From Bidens hawaiensis (Eukaryota; Streptophyta; Magnoliopsida; Asterales; Asteraceae), in NCBI GenBank assembly GCA_021521415.1, contig JAIQDT010010148.1:1-64000 (forward strand): 64,000 nt of DNA, in the 5' to 3' direction. Under the pieces are notes generated by a model. The model saw only the letters and a list, made by a program, of their open reading frames with translations. It was not told the origin of the DNA and ran no database searches. Each line of letters starts with the position of its first letter. Position 1 is the first letter of the stretch. Of the stretch, positions 1 through 11,807 are shown in pieces. Both the position numbers and the translations under genes were made by a program.

Positions 1-538
1 CGGGCCGGCTCGTTTTGTAATCGAATCTAGGTGGCTCGGCTCGATAGATCGATTATAACAAACTAATATAAATATAAATAAAAAATATAGCATAATGCCG
101 AGAAAAATATACATTATGTTAAGTAACATAACACAGTATTAGAAAAAAGACACTATCAATAAAAAAAACACTACCAATGACGAAAAAAAACAATGATATT
201 TTTTCAACATTTTTTTTAGAATGATGAAAACGGGAGGAACATTTTTGGTTTTTTTGTTTACCTTTTTTCGCTTTTTATTCAAATTTTGAGTGACGAGTTT
301 TTTTATTATATTCTTTATTCTTTTTCTTTCTCTCTCTAATTTTTATAATTTTTTTAAGGGTTTTTTTATGAGCATGAATCTTTTGCATCTTTCTCAATTC
401 TATCTCTTTTTTGTAGAATAACTGAATATGTATGGATAAATAGTATACACTATATCATGAGAGGATTAATAAACTAACATAAACAAGTATCAAATTGCAA
501 ATTCTTACCGCCGCTGCATCGCGCGGGTTTCATACTAG
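1..538 (+). mobile_element. Helitron, 3' part (left end outside window)
   Basis: The stretch ends in a GC-rich hairpin (CCGC...GCGG at about 510-525), followed 9-12 bases later by CTAG and then T. This is the usual Helitron 3' terminus and insertion context. The same terminal 90 bases recur with differences at 9446-9539, where another Helitron ends. The first 50 bases also match 8815-8870 of that copy. There is no coding capacity; the interior is AT-rich. Confidence 0.5.
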
Positions 539-848
539 TATATATATATATGTATGTGTGTGTGTGAAAGATGTAGGGGACCCACAAATGATGGTTTTTG
601 ATGGTTTGAAAAACCAAACTTGAAAAGTTATTTTTAGTTCAAACAATGCCCTGCATTGGTTTGTTGGTCTTTATGTTGGTTTGAGCCACCTATAAACCAT
701 CCGATGGAGCTGCTCTTAGTGTTTTGGATAATGAATTAAGTTGCATTCCAAATATCATTTTTCTTTCTTTTCAGTAGCTCACGTACAAACTCTTGAATTG
801 TTTTGTGTGTTATATTTGGGGGTTGAACCAACATATATTACGTACATG
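539..848. other. Intergenic, no gene seen
   Basis: An AT/GT microsatellite directly follows the Helitron end (539-565). The rest is AT-rich and holds no recognisable gene, RNA or repeat terminus. Confidence 0.5.
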
Positions 849-849
849 T

Positions 850-1690
850 TGTTGGAAATAGTGGACCGGTTCGGTTAAATTAACGCGGCCGAACCGAGTT
901 ACGACCCGTGAGAGTTACACCTTGGGTAACGAACTAAAATCCGCTTAAATTGTTTGATCGGTAAATGACGAATTTGATATGACGAAATTATTATTTATAA
1001 TGGTTATAGATGATTAGTGGTTCGGACTTTAAACGAGTGTTGGAACGAGTTGGACTTTGGGCCCGGTTAGAATTTATTATTGATAAATAATAAAATTATT
1101 AATATTATCTTATAATAATAAAACCTTTTAAGTTTTGACTTGGAGATTACTCCAAGTTATTAGGAGATGCATGTATATATATATATATAAACATCTCGTG
1201 AACATGAAGTAGGGTTTTAAGAATTCAGCCGCAAGACAAAAAGGGTCCAGTCGTCACTGCCGATCGATATCGTAACCGGCCACCGCAACAGCAAACAGGC
1301 GCACCGCTATCGTTGTCGTGTTGTTGCCACAGCCGCTGATCTGGTATTGCAGCCGTGTTCGCGTCACCTGCCGCCAACGCGCCATCACTACCAATCGTCA
1401 CCGTGTTCGGTTCGTCACCTAGCATCGTTCGTTGAACCTCGGTGTCTCAACCGGTTATTCATTAACCGAGGTAAACTTAAATATTGTCGGTTTAGATTTA
1501 TATTTCTTTGGTTGTTTCGTGTCGTACTCGTATTGTTTGTAACCGGATCCTGTACGGTTCCGTTAATTGATGATTACTCGTTTTTGTATTCCGCTGCGTA
1601 TTCATTTATTAACCTGATAAATAATTATGAAACCAATTAAAACCGGGTTTAATTATTAAACCGTTGACTGATCGCCATCGGAACCCAACA
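850..1690 (+). mobile_element. Solo LTR
   Basis: The 841-base unit begins TGTTGG and ends CCAACA. Flanks are CATGT on the left and CATGC on the right, a 4-of-5 match to a target duplication. If the ends are shifted by one base, ACATG is a perfect duplication. A TATA-like run (about 1170-1190) precedes a GC-richer stretch, as in an LTR U3/R layout, which suggests plus orientation. No internal retroelement sequence or second LTR is adjacent, so it is best read as a solo LTR left by recombination. Short open frames inside it are not gene-like. Confidence 0.55.
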
Positions 1691-1972
1691 CATGCATGCT
1701 AAGTGGAGGGAAGTTGAGGACCAATAATTTATGTTACGTACGTTCTAAGAACCGGGGGCAAAATACAAAATATGTACTTCATTGGTCATGGATTATGTTT
1801 ATGTATATAATTGTTATCATCAGTGTCAATTTAAATAAAATCAAACACTTACATTAATGCATCTATCATATCAAACCTTGTACAAAATTTATGCAGAAGT
1901 TGATAGTGTTTTACAAAACAAACAAAGAAAATTTTTTATTATTTGTTTTTGGCATGTAAGCGAGCAACAAGT

Positions 1973-2283
1973 TGAAGATCAGTGATATTACGTAAAATGC
2001 AGTAGAGAATAATGAACAGATTGTATGCTCAAAAGGAGAATAGTGCATTTCATATATGTGTTTACAAAGCAATGGGACCCTTACTTAAATACTGAAAAAA
2101 CTAACAACTTAAACATGAAAATAGGAACATAACCCAACGGACTATCGACTTATTCTAAACCAAAAGAAATAGAAGTACTAAAATGAAAGCATAAAAAGCG
2201 GTCCACTAAACCATGCCCTGACTCTCTCCTTCTAGAATAATCAGCCACTACTTTTCTTGAGATGACGTGGAGCACTTTCATCA
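1973..2283 (-). repeat. Copia 3' LTR
   Basis: Direct repeat of 5655-5965, starting TGAAGATCA and ending TTTCATCA. It is followed on the inner side by a pyrimidine-rich stretch, which is the complement of a polypurine tract. This fixes it as the 3' LTR of a minus-strand element. Confidence 0.95.
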
Positions 2284-2297
2284 TCTCCCCTTGCTCC
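2284..2297 (-). other. Copia polypurine tract
   Basis: Read on the minus strand this is GGAGCAAGGGGAGA, abutting the 3' LTR. It would prime plus-strand DNA synthesis in this element. Confidence 0.8.
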
Positions 2298-2414
2298 ATG
2301 CTCATCAACTCCCAACAGATTTCGAAATTGAGTAAACTTTTCATGTGCCAAGGCTTTTGTTAACATATATGCCACTTGAAAATTTGTCCCACGATATTCC
2401 CGAGAAATCTCTTG

Positions 2415-4181
2415 CTAAGCCACCATACCATGAATGTAATGATGCTTAATCTCGATGTGTTTAGTGTTCCCATGCAGAACTGGGTTTTTGGAAAGGTTTA
2501 TGGCTGAATGATTATCACACGAGATAAAAGTAGGCCCTTCTTGAATCATGTCCAAGTCACCCAAAATGCGTCTCAACCATACCGCTTGACTGGTTGCCGC
2601 TGATGATGCCACATACTCTGTTTCGGTGCTTGAGAGGGCTACAATACTTTGTTTTTTAGAACTCCATGTCACACCTCCACTCCCAAGAGTAAAAACACTA
2701 GCAGGCACACTTTTCCTGTCATCTACTGAACTTGCCCAGTCACTATCAGTGTAACCAAGCAACCGAATGGGGACACCATGCTCATACCAAATGCCATATC
2801 CAATTGTACCTGCAACATACTTCAAGACCCGTTTAGCAGATCCAAGATGAAGCTGTGATGGGTTCTGCATGAATCGAGATATTAGGCTAACAGAATAAGC
2901 GAGATCAGGTCTCATTTGAGTCAAATGGATTAAACCTCCCACTAGGCTTCGAAATACTACTTCATTAGTCTTTTCAGCCTTGTCCTCAAGTAGGAGCTTC
3001 TCATTTACATTCATGGGAGTCTCTTCAGCTTTACATCCTTCCATGCCAAATTTGGAGATAAGATTCCCGGCATACTTTCCTTGTGATAGAAACACTCATT
3101 TCCCAATTTGTTTTACTTCTAGCCCCAAGAACAACTTCAACAACCCCATATCTAACATTTTAAACTCGCTTTCCATGCATTCTTTAAACTCTTTCAGCAA
3201 CATGGCAGATGAGCTAGTGTACACTATGTCATCAACATATAGGCACACGTATATGATTTCACCTTCCAAATTCTTAACATACAAGGTTGGTTCATTGACA
3301 CTTCTGACATACCCATTTCGAGTGAGATACCCATCTATTCGAGAGGACCAAGCTCTTGGGGCTTGTTTGAGCCCGTAAAGCGCCTTCTTTAAACGATACA
3401 CCTTGTCTTCCTCTCCCCGTTTCTTGAAACCTTTAGGCTGACTCACATAACTTTCTTCAGACAAATCTCCATTTAAGAAGACAGTTTTTACATCTAACTT
3501 ATGTAATTTCCAACTTTGATGAGCAGCCACAGATATGATTACGTGAATAGTCTCGAACCGAGCTACCGGAGAAAACGTCTCCTGGTAGTCGATCTCGTGT
3601 TGTTGAGTGTAGCCCTTGACCACAAGTCTTGCTTTGTGCTTCATGATTTTCCCATCAACTACTAACTTAGTTTTGTATAACCACTTCACCCCAACAACAT
3701 GCTTTCCGGAAGGTAAAGATACCAACTCCCACGTGTTATGCTTCTCAATGGCTTCAAGTTCACACTAGCCGTCGCCTTTTCCCATTCATGTTTTCCAGTT
3801 GCTTCTTGAAAGGTGGTGGGATCGGAGATGGAGAGAGCAACTCTTCATCTGAAAGGCCTTCCCCTGTCTTGAAATCTTGAAGCCACATAGGGGTTTTGGT
3901 TTGTCTTTGATCGGAGATGGAGAGAGCAACTCTACATGTGAGTTTTGATGGGTTAAGTTGATGGGACCTTGCATGGAAGAAGTACTTGGGTTTGTAGGTG
4001 TGGAGTTAATAGGAGTAGTCATAGTAGGAGTAGACTGATGAGGTGTGGTGTTAGGTGAGGTTTCACTTTCTAAATTGTGGGTAGTGGCATGCTCAGTACT
4101 GTGAGAGGCGATAGGAGAGGACATGTCATTGTCTTTATGTGTACTATTATCACCCACTTGTGTCTCCTCTCCCAAGTTCAC
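2415..4181 (-). pseudogene. Copia reverse transcriptase and RNase H, disrupted
   Basis: The 5' part (4181-3786) is a Ser/Thr/Pro/Asn-rich spacer of the kind found between integrase and reverse transcriptase in Copia. Reverse transcriptase follows (about 3725-3096). It shows the LDVKTVFLNG segment (the usual Ala is Val), YGLKQAPRAW, and the catalytic YVDD box near 3230. After an in-frame TGA at 3096-3098 the same frame continues with the end of reverse transcriptase and RNase H (YTDSDWASS, SSTETEYVA) and the conserved KHIEIKHHYI tail, ending at 2415. The TGA and a break near 3726-3785 make it non-functional unless suppressed. Confidence 0.9.
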
Positions 4182-4260
4182 AGGAAATGGGTCTACCCAT
4201 GCACCTTAAATGCATGGGTAGATGCATGGGTTAGGTTTCTAACCCATGCACAGTTAGGTT
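4182..4260. other. Deletion junction with small repeats inside Copia element
   Basis: This 80-base stretch joins the end of protease to the spacer before reverse transcriptase, where about 1.5 kb of integrase should be. It holds repeated GCATGGGT words, a near-palindrome (GGGTTAGGTTTCTAACCC) and a doubled GTTAGGTTTCTA. It looks like filler made during end-joining repair. Confidence 0.6.
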
Positions 4261-5591
4261 TCTACATCACGACTGCTTTGTGGACGAATCTCCTGATAAA
4301 CGATCTTTGAAGCATCAAGTACGAACATGTTGTTCTTTGCCACGTGAATAGTCATAAGATCTGATCCTGTATTCTTGTTTTTTATTACACATTTTTTGTC
4401 ATCAAAAAGTATGACATACCCTTTTTTCATAAGTTGGCCCATGCTTAAAAGGTTGTACTCTAGCCTTGGGATGTAGTACACATCTTCCAGCAGCTTGAAG
4501 CTTCCATTAGGTAGATTAATGCGAACGGTACCTTTCTCAGCTACTTGCAATTTCTCCTTGTCACCAAGATTCACTTCAAGTCTGACGGATTCATCAAGAG
4601 ATGAGAAGCTATCCTTGATTCCGGTCATATGGTGCGAACACCCGGAGTCCAAGAACCAGATGCACGTTGACAGTTCCTCATGACTTCCAGTGAACAACAT
4701 GAACAGGTTTAGTTGCTCCTCCTCGGGCTCTTGTATCACTGGGGTTTCTTCAGAGACAACTTGTTCCTGGGTTTCATCGTTGTACCAACAATCACGCATT
4801 AGGTGACCAAATTTCTTACAAAGATGACATTGAGGAACTTTACTTCGATCAAAAATCCGTCCTCTACCCCGACCACGTGATGAACCCCGACCCCGACCTC
4901 TAGGAGAGGAGGACCGGAAATTCTTAGTGGGGCTTTGCATGACTTGCAGAGCCTGTTCTTCAGTTTTGTCCTCCTTTTCTTTTGACCGACTATTTAGACG
5001 TGCCTCCTGGGATTGCAAAGATCCCATAACTTTCACCGGGGTGAGCTTCGACAGATCCGATGAGACTTTAATAGTGGGTACAATGAAGTCAAATCGGGGG
5101 GTGAGGCTTCGTACGACTTTCTCTACGATCTTCAGGTCAGGAACGTCTTCCCCGCATGCACGCATCAAGCTAACAATTGTCATCACCCGAGAAAAGTAAT
5201 CGTCGATGAGTTCACCTTCATTCATGACAAGATTTTCGAAATCCCTTCTCAGCCCCTGCTGCTTGATCGTCTTGACTTGATCATCTCCTTAGAACTTCAT
5301 CTTCAAGGTATCCCATGTTTCTTTCGCACTCGTAGTTGCGGCAATTCGTGAAAACAACTGATCATGTACTGCTTGCTGGATAATGGCCATTGCGTGAACA
5401 TCTTTCTTGATAGAAACTTTCATTTGGCTTTGATCTTTATCACTGTGGTCAACTCCGGTTTCAACAAGATCCCATAAGTCACGCGAATGTAGGATAGTTT
5501 TCATCCTTATACACCAGTGCTCATACCCGTCCCCTTTGAAAATGGGGATCGGGGTTGGTTGGGTTTGGATAGCAGAGGTGGGTTCAGCCAT
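4254..5591 (-). pseudogene. Copia gag and protease, one in-frame stop
   Basis: I place the start at the ATG at 5591 (MAEPTSAIQ), because the upstream ATG at 5654 lies at the primer site. The N-terminal part is a Copia gag domain (GYEHWCIRMKTILHSRDLWD). A TAA at 5289-5291 interrupts it, but the frame continues unchanged on the other side. An RGRGRG-rich stretch, a CCHC knuckle (CHLCKKFGHLMRDC) and an aspartic protease with DSGCSHHMT follow. The product would normally run on into integrase; here it ends in the deletion junction near 4254. Confidence 0.9.
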
Positions 5592-5641
5592 GGAGGAAGT
5601 AAGGTGGTATTTATTATTATTATTTTTTTGCAGGATCAGAA

Positions 5642-5653
5642 GCTTTGATGCCA
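5642..5653 (-). other. Copia primer binding site (initiator tRNA-Met type)
   Basis: On the minus strand this reads TGGCATCAAAGC, one base inside the 5' LTR. It differs at two positions from TGGTATCAGAGC, the plant Copia site complementary to initiator tRNA-Met. Confidence 0.8.
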
Positions 5654-5654
5654 C

Positions 5655-5965
5655 TGAAGATCACTGATATTACGTAAAATGCAGTAGAGAATAATAAACA
5701 GATTGTATGCTCAAAAGGAGAATAGTGCTTTTCATATATGTGTTTAAAGTAATGGGACCCTTACTTAAATACTGAAAAAACTAACACCTTAAACAAGAAA
5801 ATATGAACAGAACCCAATGGATTATAGACTTATTCTAAACCAAAAGAAATAGAAGTACTAAACTGAAAGCATAAAAAGCGGTCCACTAAACCATGCTCTG
5901 ACTCTTTCTCCTTCGAGAATAATCAGCCACTGGTTTGATTGAGATGACGTGGAGCACTTTCATCA
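5655..5965 (-). repeat. Copia 5' LTR
   Basis: Direct repeat partner of 1973-2283 with the same TG and CA ends, followed by the target duplication CAAGT at 5966-5970. The primer site lies on its inner side, so it is the 5' LTR of the minus-strand element. Confidence 0.95.
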
Positions 5966-6069
5966 CAAGTTAAGCTCCAACTCTTTTTGAATGGTAAGTC
6001 TGAACCTAAACTGAAATCAAAGTTACAGTTTTTTAGCGTCGCTATGTTACTTTACATGACCCGCTGAAC

Positions 6070-7764
6070 CAGTGGCGGATGTAGCTTATAATTAGGGGTA
6101 TCATCCGCTACCGCTACCCCTTAACTTTTCATCGACAGTGTAATTTTTTTTCTTTTTGGACTGTTTTCGTATTTTTCTATCCCTAAAAAAATATTATGTT
6201 ACCCCTATTTTTTTATAGGCCAACCAATTTAAAAGTTCAAATTAAATAAAACTCAAACAAATTTATAGCCCAAAGCAAATAAAAACAACTAATCTTTTTT
6301 TTTTCTTCTGCTTAAACTAGAAACATTAAACGGTAACAAACTGAAATATAAACATGCTTAACAAAATCATCATTTTTTAAAAGTTCAAATCAAATAAAGT
6401 TTAAACAAAGTTTATTGTCCAAAGCAAATAGAAACCATTAACCTTTTTTTCTTTTGTTTAAACGAGAAACATCAAACAGAAACATGCTCAACAGAATCAT
6501 CATCTTGAGGTTGAAATTTTTAATTATACGGTTTTGGATATGCAAATTAGGGGCGTGCAGAATTAGGGCTGACCCGAAAAAACCCGTATAACCGACCAAA
6601 TATACCACACCCGGACCGACCCTATATTGTAGATGTTTGAATTCGGTCCCTCAATACTTGGCATTTCGGTCTCGGGTCGGGTTCGGGTATCAACCCGTGA
6701 AAACAAATTCTGAACCGAAAGACCGATTCCTATTAACAAATAGATTTTCACATCGCCCTAAACTAGATAAAATACTATGACGGCTGTTTGTTTCATCCAT
6801 CATAGTCTAATGTTGATTTCTCCATCCAATCAAGGTCAATAGATTGCTAGTGCTTCCATTCCATTCCATTCCATTCAATCGACTTCTTGCTTCACCAAGG
6901 TTTGTACTAAATTAAATAGATTTAATCAATTTTACCCGTCTTGTATTAAATCCAATTCAATCTTTTAACTTAAACAAATTATTAATTAATTTCAATTTCA
7001 ATTTCATCAATAGATGAAATCAAACTCAAGATTTTGCATAAATTTAATTACATAAGGGAAAAAGAAAAACATTTTTTTTTGTGAAAATTCAAAATATATT
7101 ACCCGTAAAAATGAAGAAAACAACAAAAGGGGTGAAGTAGGTGAAGATTAGATGTTCAATTGCATATCGTCTTTTAATTATGGATCGTGTTTGTGTGTTC
7201 AATTGCGGATTGTGTTTATGTGTGAATCAGAACATCGGTTCTTCCCTCATTACTCGATTACCCGGAAACCGAAACCGACTTCTTCTAATAACCGAAGTGG
7301 CAAAAACGGGTCTGTCTTCCGTTTTCATTTTCAACATTTCGGTTATTGGTCTCGGGTCGGGTTTGATGCGGGTCGGGTCGGGTTTTTCTCTATTGCACAC
7401 CCCTAATGCAAATTCAAGAACTTGAAAATAGATTTAGTGAGATCTCAACTAGTTTGCTTGGAAAATATTTCAGGCTTAAATCTTGAGATTCGTTTTCCAA
7501 GTTTGACTTATCAAGATAGTGGCATTTTCGGAAATGTATCCGAATTATATTAGTAATGAAGAAAAATAGTGTATTTCAGGTGATCTTACGACATTTTATC
7601 ACACTTAAAAGGAAGATGATAAATTTGCAAAATTGGGTGAATGCGTGACCTTGCTCGTGTAATGGTGGAAACTGGAAAGAAAAAAAAGGTTACACTGTAT
7701 GAAATACGGAAAAAAAAATAAATTTAAACGTTACCCATGAGATTTATGTCTAGATCCGTCACTG
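6070..7764. mobile_element. Non-autonomous hAT-like element, host of a nested element
   Basis: The ends are imperfect inverted repeats: CAGTGGCGGATGTAG on the left, and CTAGATCCGTCACTG on the right (inverse CAGTGACGGATCTAG). Flanks CGCTGAAC and TGCTAAAC match at 6 of 8 positions, fitting an aged 8-base target duplication. With the nested element 6548-7405 and its duplicated target removed it is about 0.8 kb and AT-rich, with no transposase. Confidence 0.5.
6548..7405. mobile_element. Non-autonomous hAT element (nested)
   Basis: Inverted ends TAGGGGCGTGCAG and TTGCACACCCCTA are flanked by a perfect 8-base target duplication ATGCAAAT (6540-6547 and 7406-7413). Both subterminal regions are full of CCCGAACC/GGTCGGGT words in opposite orientation, a typical hAT layout for transposase binding. 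Open frames inside it do not resemble a transposase. It was inserted into the older element 6070-7764. Confidence 0.85.
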
Positions 7765-7910
7765 TGCTAAACTCTTATGAAAGATTACAGAGTTAACATT
7801 AACTTGATGCGGTGCATATATATGTTTTATATCTACATGTATTAAATAACCAAAAAAAATTAAATTCGTAAGTTATAAACATATGTTTAGCGCTTAAATA
7901 TCTATACTAT

Positions 7911-9539
7911 ATATAAAAAGGACCTCTTAATTTTTAAGAGGTCCAAACTATTATGCAACATGTACAACCTTGAATGCTTATAATTTTAAAATTTAGAGAG
8001 CATTTTGGTATTTACACAACACTCACTAACCGTAATATTTCATTTTCATTCTATACTTATAATAATAATTACCCTTGTATAGTTACAATAATTACCCTTA
8101 AACTTTAGATAATTTTTGTAATATTTAAGAATAGTTACACATTTAACCCCTCATCTTTATCCAAAAAATTGACAATTTGTTTGTTTCTGTCTATATCTTT
8201 AAATATAATGTGTCTTTTTAAAAACCGAGCCTAGCATTACGATGTGCTTATTTTTTTCGATGTTTTGATATAAAAAATTTTCAAAACGGATGTGTATATT
8301 ATAATGTATAAGTCAATGAAGCATTAAAGTATTACTTAGATATGCAACCATATAAATACATTTTCATTCTCATTATATATTTACGATAATTACCATTGAA
8401 CTTTAGATAACTTTTGTAATATCAAAGAATTGCTACTTATTTAACCCCTCATCTTTATCCAAAAATATGACAACTTTTTTTTTGTTTCCCTTTATAACTT
8501 TAAATACATTATGTTTTTAAGAAACCAAACCTACCATTACGACGTGTTTATTTTTGTCGACGTTTAGATATAAACAAATTACAAACCGATGTGTAGATTA
8601 TAATTTAAAAGTCAATAAAACATTAAAGTACAACTTAGATATGAAACTATAAACCAATAAAATGTTTAAGCGCATATAAAATCAAAAGAATAAAATCAAC
8701 TTCAACTAATATTATTTTGGATATGAGTTTTAATTCTTTTGGTGGTATATGGGTGTCTTTAAAGCCCACATCTCGCTCGAAAAAGCTCGTTTAGAAATTG
8801 AGCCGAGCCGGCTTGTTTTGTAATCGAACTTTTTCAAGCTTGAGCCAGGGATGGCTCGGCTCGATTAATTTGCTCATGTAGAGTATTTAATTTATATATC
8901 CAACATTTTAATATCAAACTGTTTCAGCGCATTTGGCTTGTTACTTCTTAACACTGGTTCACGCAATACCGTTTCCCTTCCCGAGCTTGAAACAAGTTTC
9001 TCCTAAATTATTTTTCACGTTTCCTTTGCATCCCCCATCAATTGCCTCTCAAATATATTTTTCTACCTCTAAACCTTTGCATCCTTGAATGGTCTCTATA
9101 AATAATGGTCATAACAATTAATTCAAAGTAAGATATTATGGCTAAGTTCAAACTAATGAAAAAGTCAAAAACAACTCAAAAGAAAAGAGTTTGAGCCATT
9201 TCGAGTTGAGCCGAGTTGGCTCGATTTATGAATGAGCCAAGATCAAGCTCCCATGTTTCGCTCGCTTAAAGTTTCGAGCTCGAGCTGAGCTAAGCTTAAC
9301 GTGCATTCGAGTCGAGCTCAAGCTTTGCCTAGATTGGCTCAGCCCGTTCGCAGCCCTATATACATGCATCAACCTAACCAATTAAACAATTAACGTAATA
9401 TACTTTTGAAAATATTACACGATTAAGAAAACTAACATACGTACTGTACACTATGTTACGAGAGGATTAATAAACTAACATAAACAAGTATCGCATTACA
9501 AATTGTTGTCGCCGCAGCATCGTGCGAGTTTCATACTAG
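7911..9539 (+). mobile_element. Helitron, non-autonomous
   Basis: The 5' end is TCTATACTATATATAAAAAGG preceded by A. The 3' end has a short GC hairpin (about 9511-9526) and CTAG at 9536-9539 followed by T. This is the A|TC...CTAG|T structure of Helitrons. The 1.6-kb interior has no Rep/helicase gene. Its right half (about 8780-9360) contains many GAGCCGAGCTCG words in both orientations and ends CGTTCGCAGCCCTA, so it probably contains a decayed hAT insertion. It shares its 3' 90 bases with the Helitron end at 538. Confidence 0.6.
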
Positions 9540-9858
9540 TTATCTTATAATGATACACACACAAAAAATCTAGATTTTGCCTAGAATCATAAATTTATCT
9601 TTTTATTTCTTTTATCAAATATTATGTTATTAAAAATATCTTGTTAACAATCAAATATTCAAATCGTTGAGTAACCCTTGATGTATAAAATTAAGAGTAT
9701 GATCACAACAAGAATTGCAAGAATGTGAAAGATTACGGCTGGTAAGAATTATGTAATGCATAATCAAGTCTTTAATGTAATAATTATGAGCTTAAGATTT
9801 AAAACAAAATAATATGTCATGTGGTTATTTATCTTTTGTCTTTTTAAAGTAACATCTT

Positions 9859-9930
9859 GTGGCTGTAGTTTAGTGGTAAGAATTCCACGTTAAGGCCGTG
9901 GAGACCTGGGCTAGAATCCCAGCAGCCACA
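9859..9930 (+). tRNA. tRNA-His-like gene with AAG anticodon, probable pseudogene
   Basis: It folds as a complete 72-base cloverleaf with acceptor GTGGCTG/CAGCCAC, anticodon stem CCACG/CGTGG and T stem CTGGG/CCCAG. Body and acceptor match plant tRNA-His, as does the copy at 16408. The anticodon loop reads TTAAGGC instead of TTGTGGC, so the anticodon is AAG (Leu) rather than GTG. The T loop has A instead of the nearly invariant C. A T6 terminator follows about 6 bases after the 3' end. Probably a decayed tRNA-His; a functional mis-coding tRNA is less likely because of the T-loop change. Confidence 0.75.
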
Positions 9931-11147
9931 TGACTGTTTTTTGATTTTTTAGAAATCATGAGCAGAGAGAGTACGATTAAGCTCTTAACATGTTTGATAA
10001 AATTATTGAGAGAAGTTGAGGTTTGAACCCAACTTACAGCTGTGAGTTGATGAAGAAGCCTACAATACATTAGTTTAGATTTAGGTTCATGGTTTTGAAA
10101 AGGGAGGGTGACGTACTATGGAACCAGGTCAACAATCTCAACAATGGCACTCACAATCATAGGTTGTCTATCTAAGGTCGAAGATAGTTATCCTAGGCCT
10201 AACATACTTGGTTGATTTAGGTTAACAATGGCCATTTACAACCATACTTGGTCATTATTGGTTAATCAAGAACTTTGTGAATTTAGGTCAATCATTGTAA
10301 AAATAATGGTATATCACGACCATACTTGGTCAATCTAGGTCAATCACAAAATCTGTGGTAAATATGTTGAAACGAAACTAAAGTACGTTGTTAAAATTTT
10401 CTATCACCGGATAATTCAGCCGCTAAATACGTGGGTAATGTAATCACTGATGATCAGTCGGTGAAGTCTTTACCCACGTACGCACTTTTACGGAATTTTA
10501 CCAACATATTATTGGCAGTTGTAATATTTGCTAACTGATCAATGACGGATTTTATCATCAATAAAAGTTCTCTGATTTGTAGTGTCTTGTAAACAATAGT
10601 TAGGATATTTATGTTTGAAAATAAGAATAATACAATCAACAATATTTTAAAGAGTTAATATGACAGTCATACATTCTGCAAATTAAAGACCGTTGCTGCA
10701 TATTCAAAGGAATTTTCCAGCTATATGTTTAGGCTAAAACATTCTGTATTTAGTTGTTCTTCTTCCTTTGTAAAACAAAACACAACTACTAGAAACAAAG
10801 GTTTGAATGCAATTGGGTTTGAATGATTATCTTGAGATTTACATACATAATATATAGGAGATTGCAACTCAATTACAAAAGATAAATTAGGAGCTTTATA
10901 CGACTCTACAACAACCTTGACTAGGTTTTAAACATTTGAATTTAGATGTATTTGAAATATTTGCCACCATTATTTATTTATTGTATTTGTCTTGATAAAA
11001 TATTCTCTGTTGTAAATTAATTAAAATAATTTATACAACAAACATTTTTATTAGTTCACCTTTTTTTATATATTGAAGTTGGGATAATTATACAAAACAA
11101 ATAACAAAGAAAGAAATATTATGTTGTGGTTGCATATGCATGTTTTA
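9931..11147. other. Intergenic, no gene seen
   Basis: AT-rich. Loosely repeated words of the type CATACTTGGTCA...GGTTAATC occur at about 10205-10340. No open frame with family resemblance, RNA or element end was found. Confidence 0.5.
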
Positions 11148-11807
11148 TCTACATATATAATAAAAGAGTGAATTTTCAATTAACCATATTTTCCTATTTT
11201 CCATCAAATCTCTTTAAATTGTTACATAACATTATGGCATTTTTTTTTTATTATTTCATTAAAATATTTTTCATGAAATCTATTTAAATTGTCACATGGC
11301 ATTTTGATATTTTTCCCCTTTTCATCAAATCTCTTTAAATTGTTACATGACATTTTGACGTTTTTTTATTTTTTCATGTAAGGCCCCGTTACTGGTGCCC
11401 TACATTGGACGTTGGATTTGCTCATAAACACAGTTCTAAACATCAGAGTTAAATAAAACTTTACGCGGAATTTAAAACTTTCATAACATTACAATAATAA
11501 TCCATAACTTGTCTTAATTCTGTGTCTTTCAATATTAAAACATTAAACATAAAACAACTTGCGTCTTCAGATGTCAGACTCTTATTCTTCTGCCATGTGT
11601 CACCACTCAAGCAAGCTGTCTCTAACTACTCACCTGTGTGCATACTAAAAGTCAGCTACACTGAGTGAGTTCTAGTTAATCATACATCATACAATACATA
11701 TACTCACCTTCCATTATGCATACGAAGATACATAATAATTACTTTACTAATTTACTTTCATTACATCATTCATACATACTTTCATACTATATAATTACTG
11801 TCTATTC

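Larger units (their letters stand above)
1973..5965 (-). mobile_element. Ty1/Copia LTR retrotransposon, defective, integrase deleted
   Basis: Two 311-base-class LTRs (1973-2283 and 5655-5965) start TG, end CA and are flanked by a perfect 5-base target duplication CAAGT (1968-1972 and 5966-5970). The coding strand is minus: the primer site is at the right LTR and the polypurine tract at the left LTR. Gene order is gag, protease, then directly reverse transcriptase and RNase H. The integrase zinc-binding and catalytic core is absent. At 3993 bases it is shorter than the roughly 5 kb of complete Copia elements. By eye the LTRs differ at about 20 positions, so the insertion is not very recent. 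In-frame stops make it non-autonomous. Confidence 0.95.

Noticed and set aside
1225..1640. Open frames on both strands within the solo LTR
   Set aside because: No domain and no start context; they are composed of LTR R/U5-like sequence.
7141..7425. Overlapping open frames of 84-94 codons
   Set aside because: They lie within the hAT element 6548-7405, overlap in two frames and have no family resemblance.
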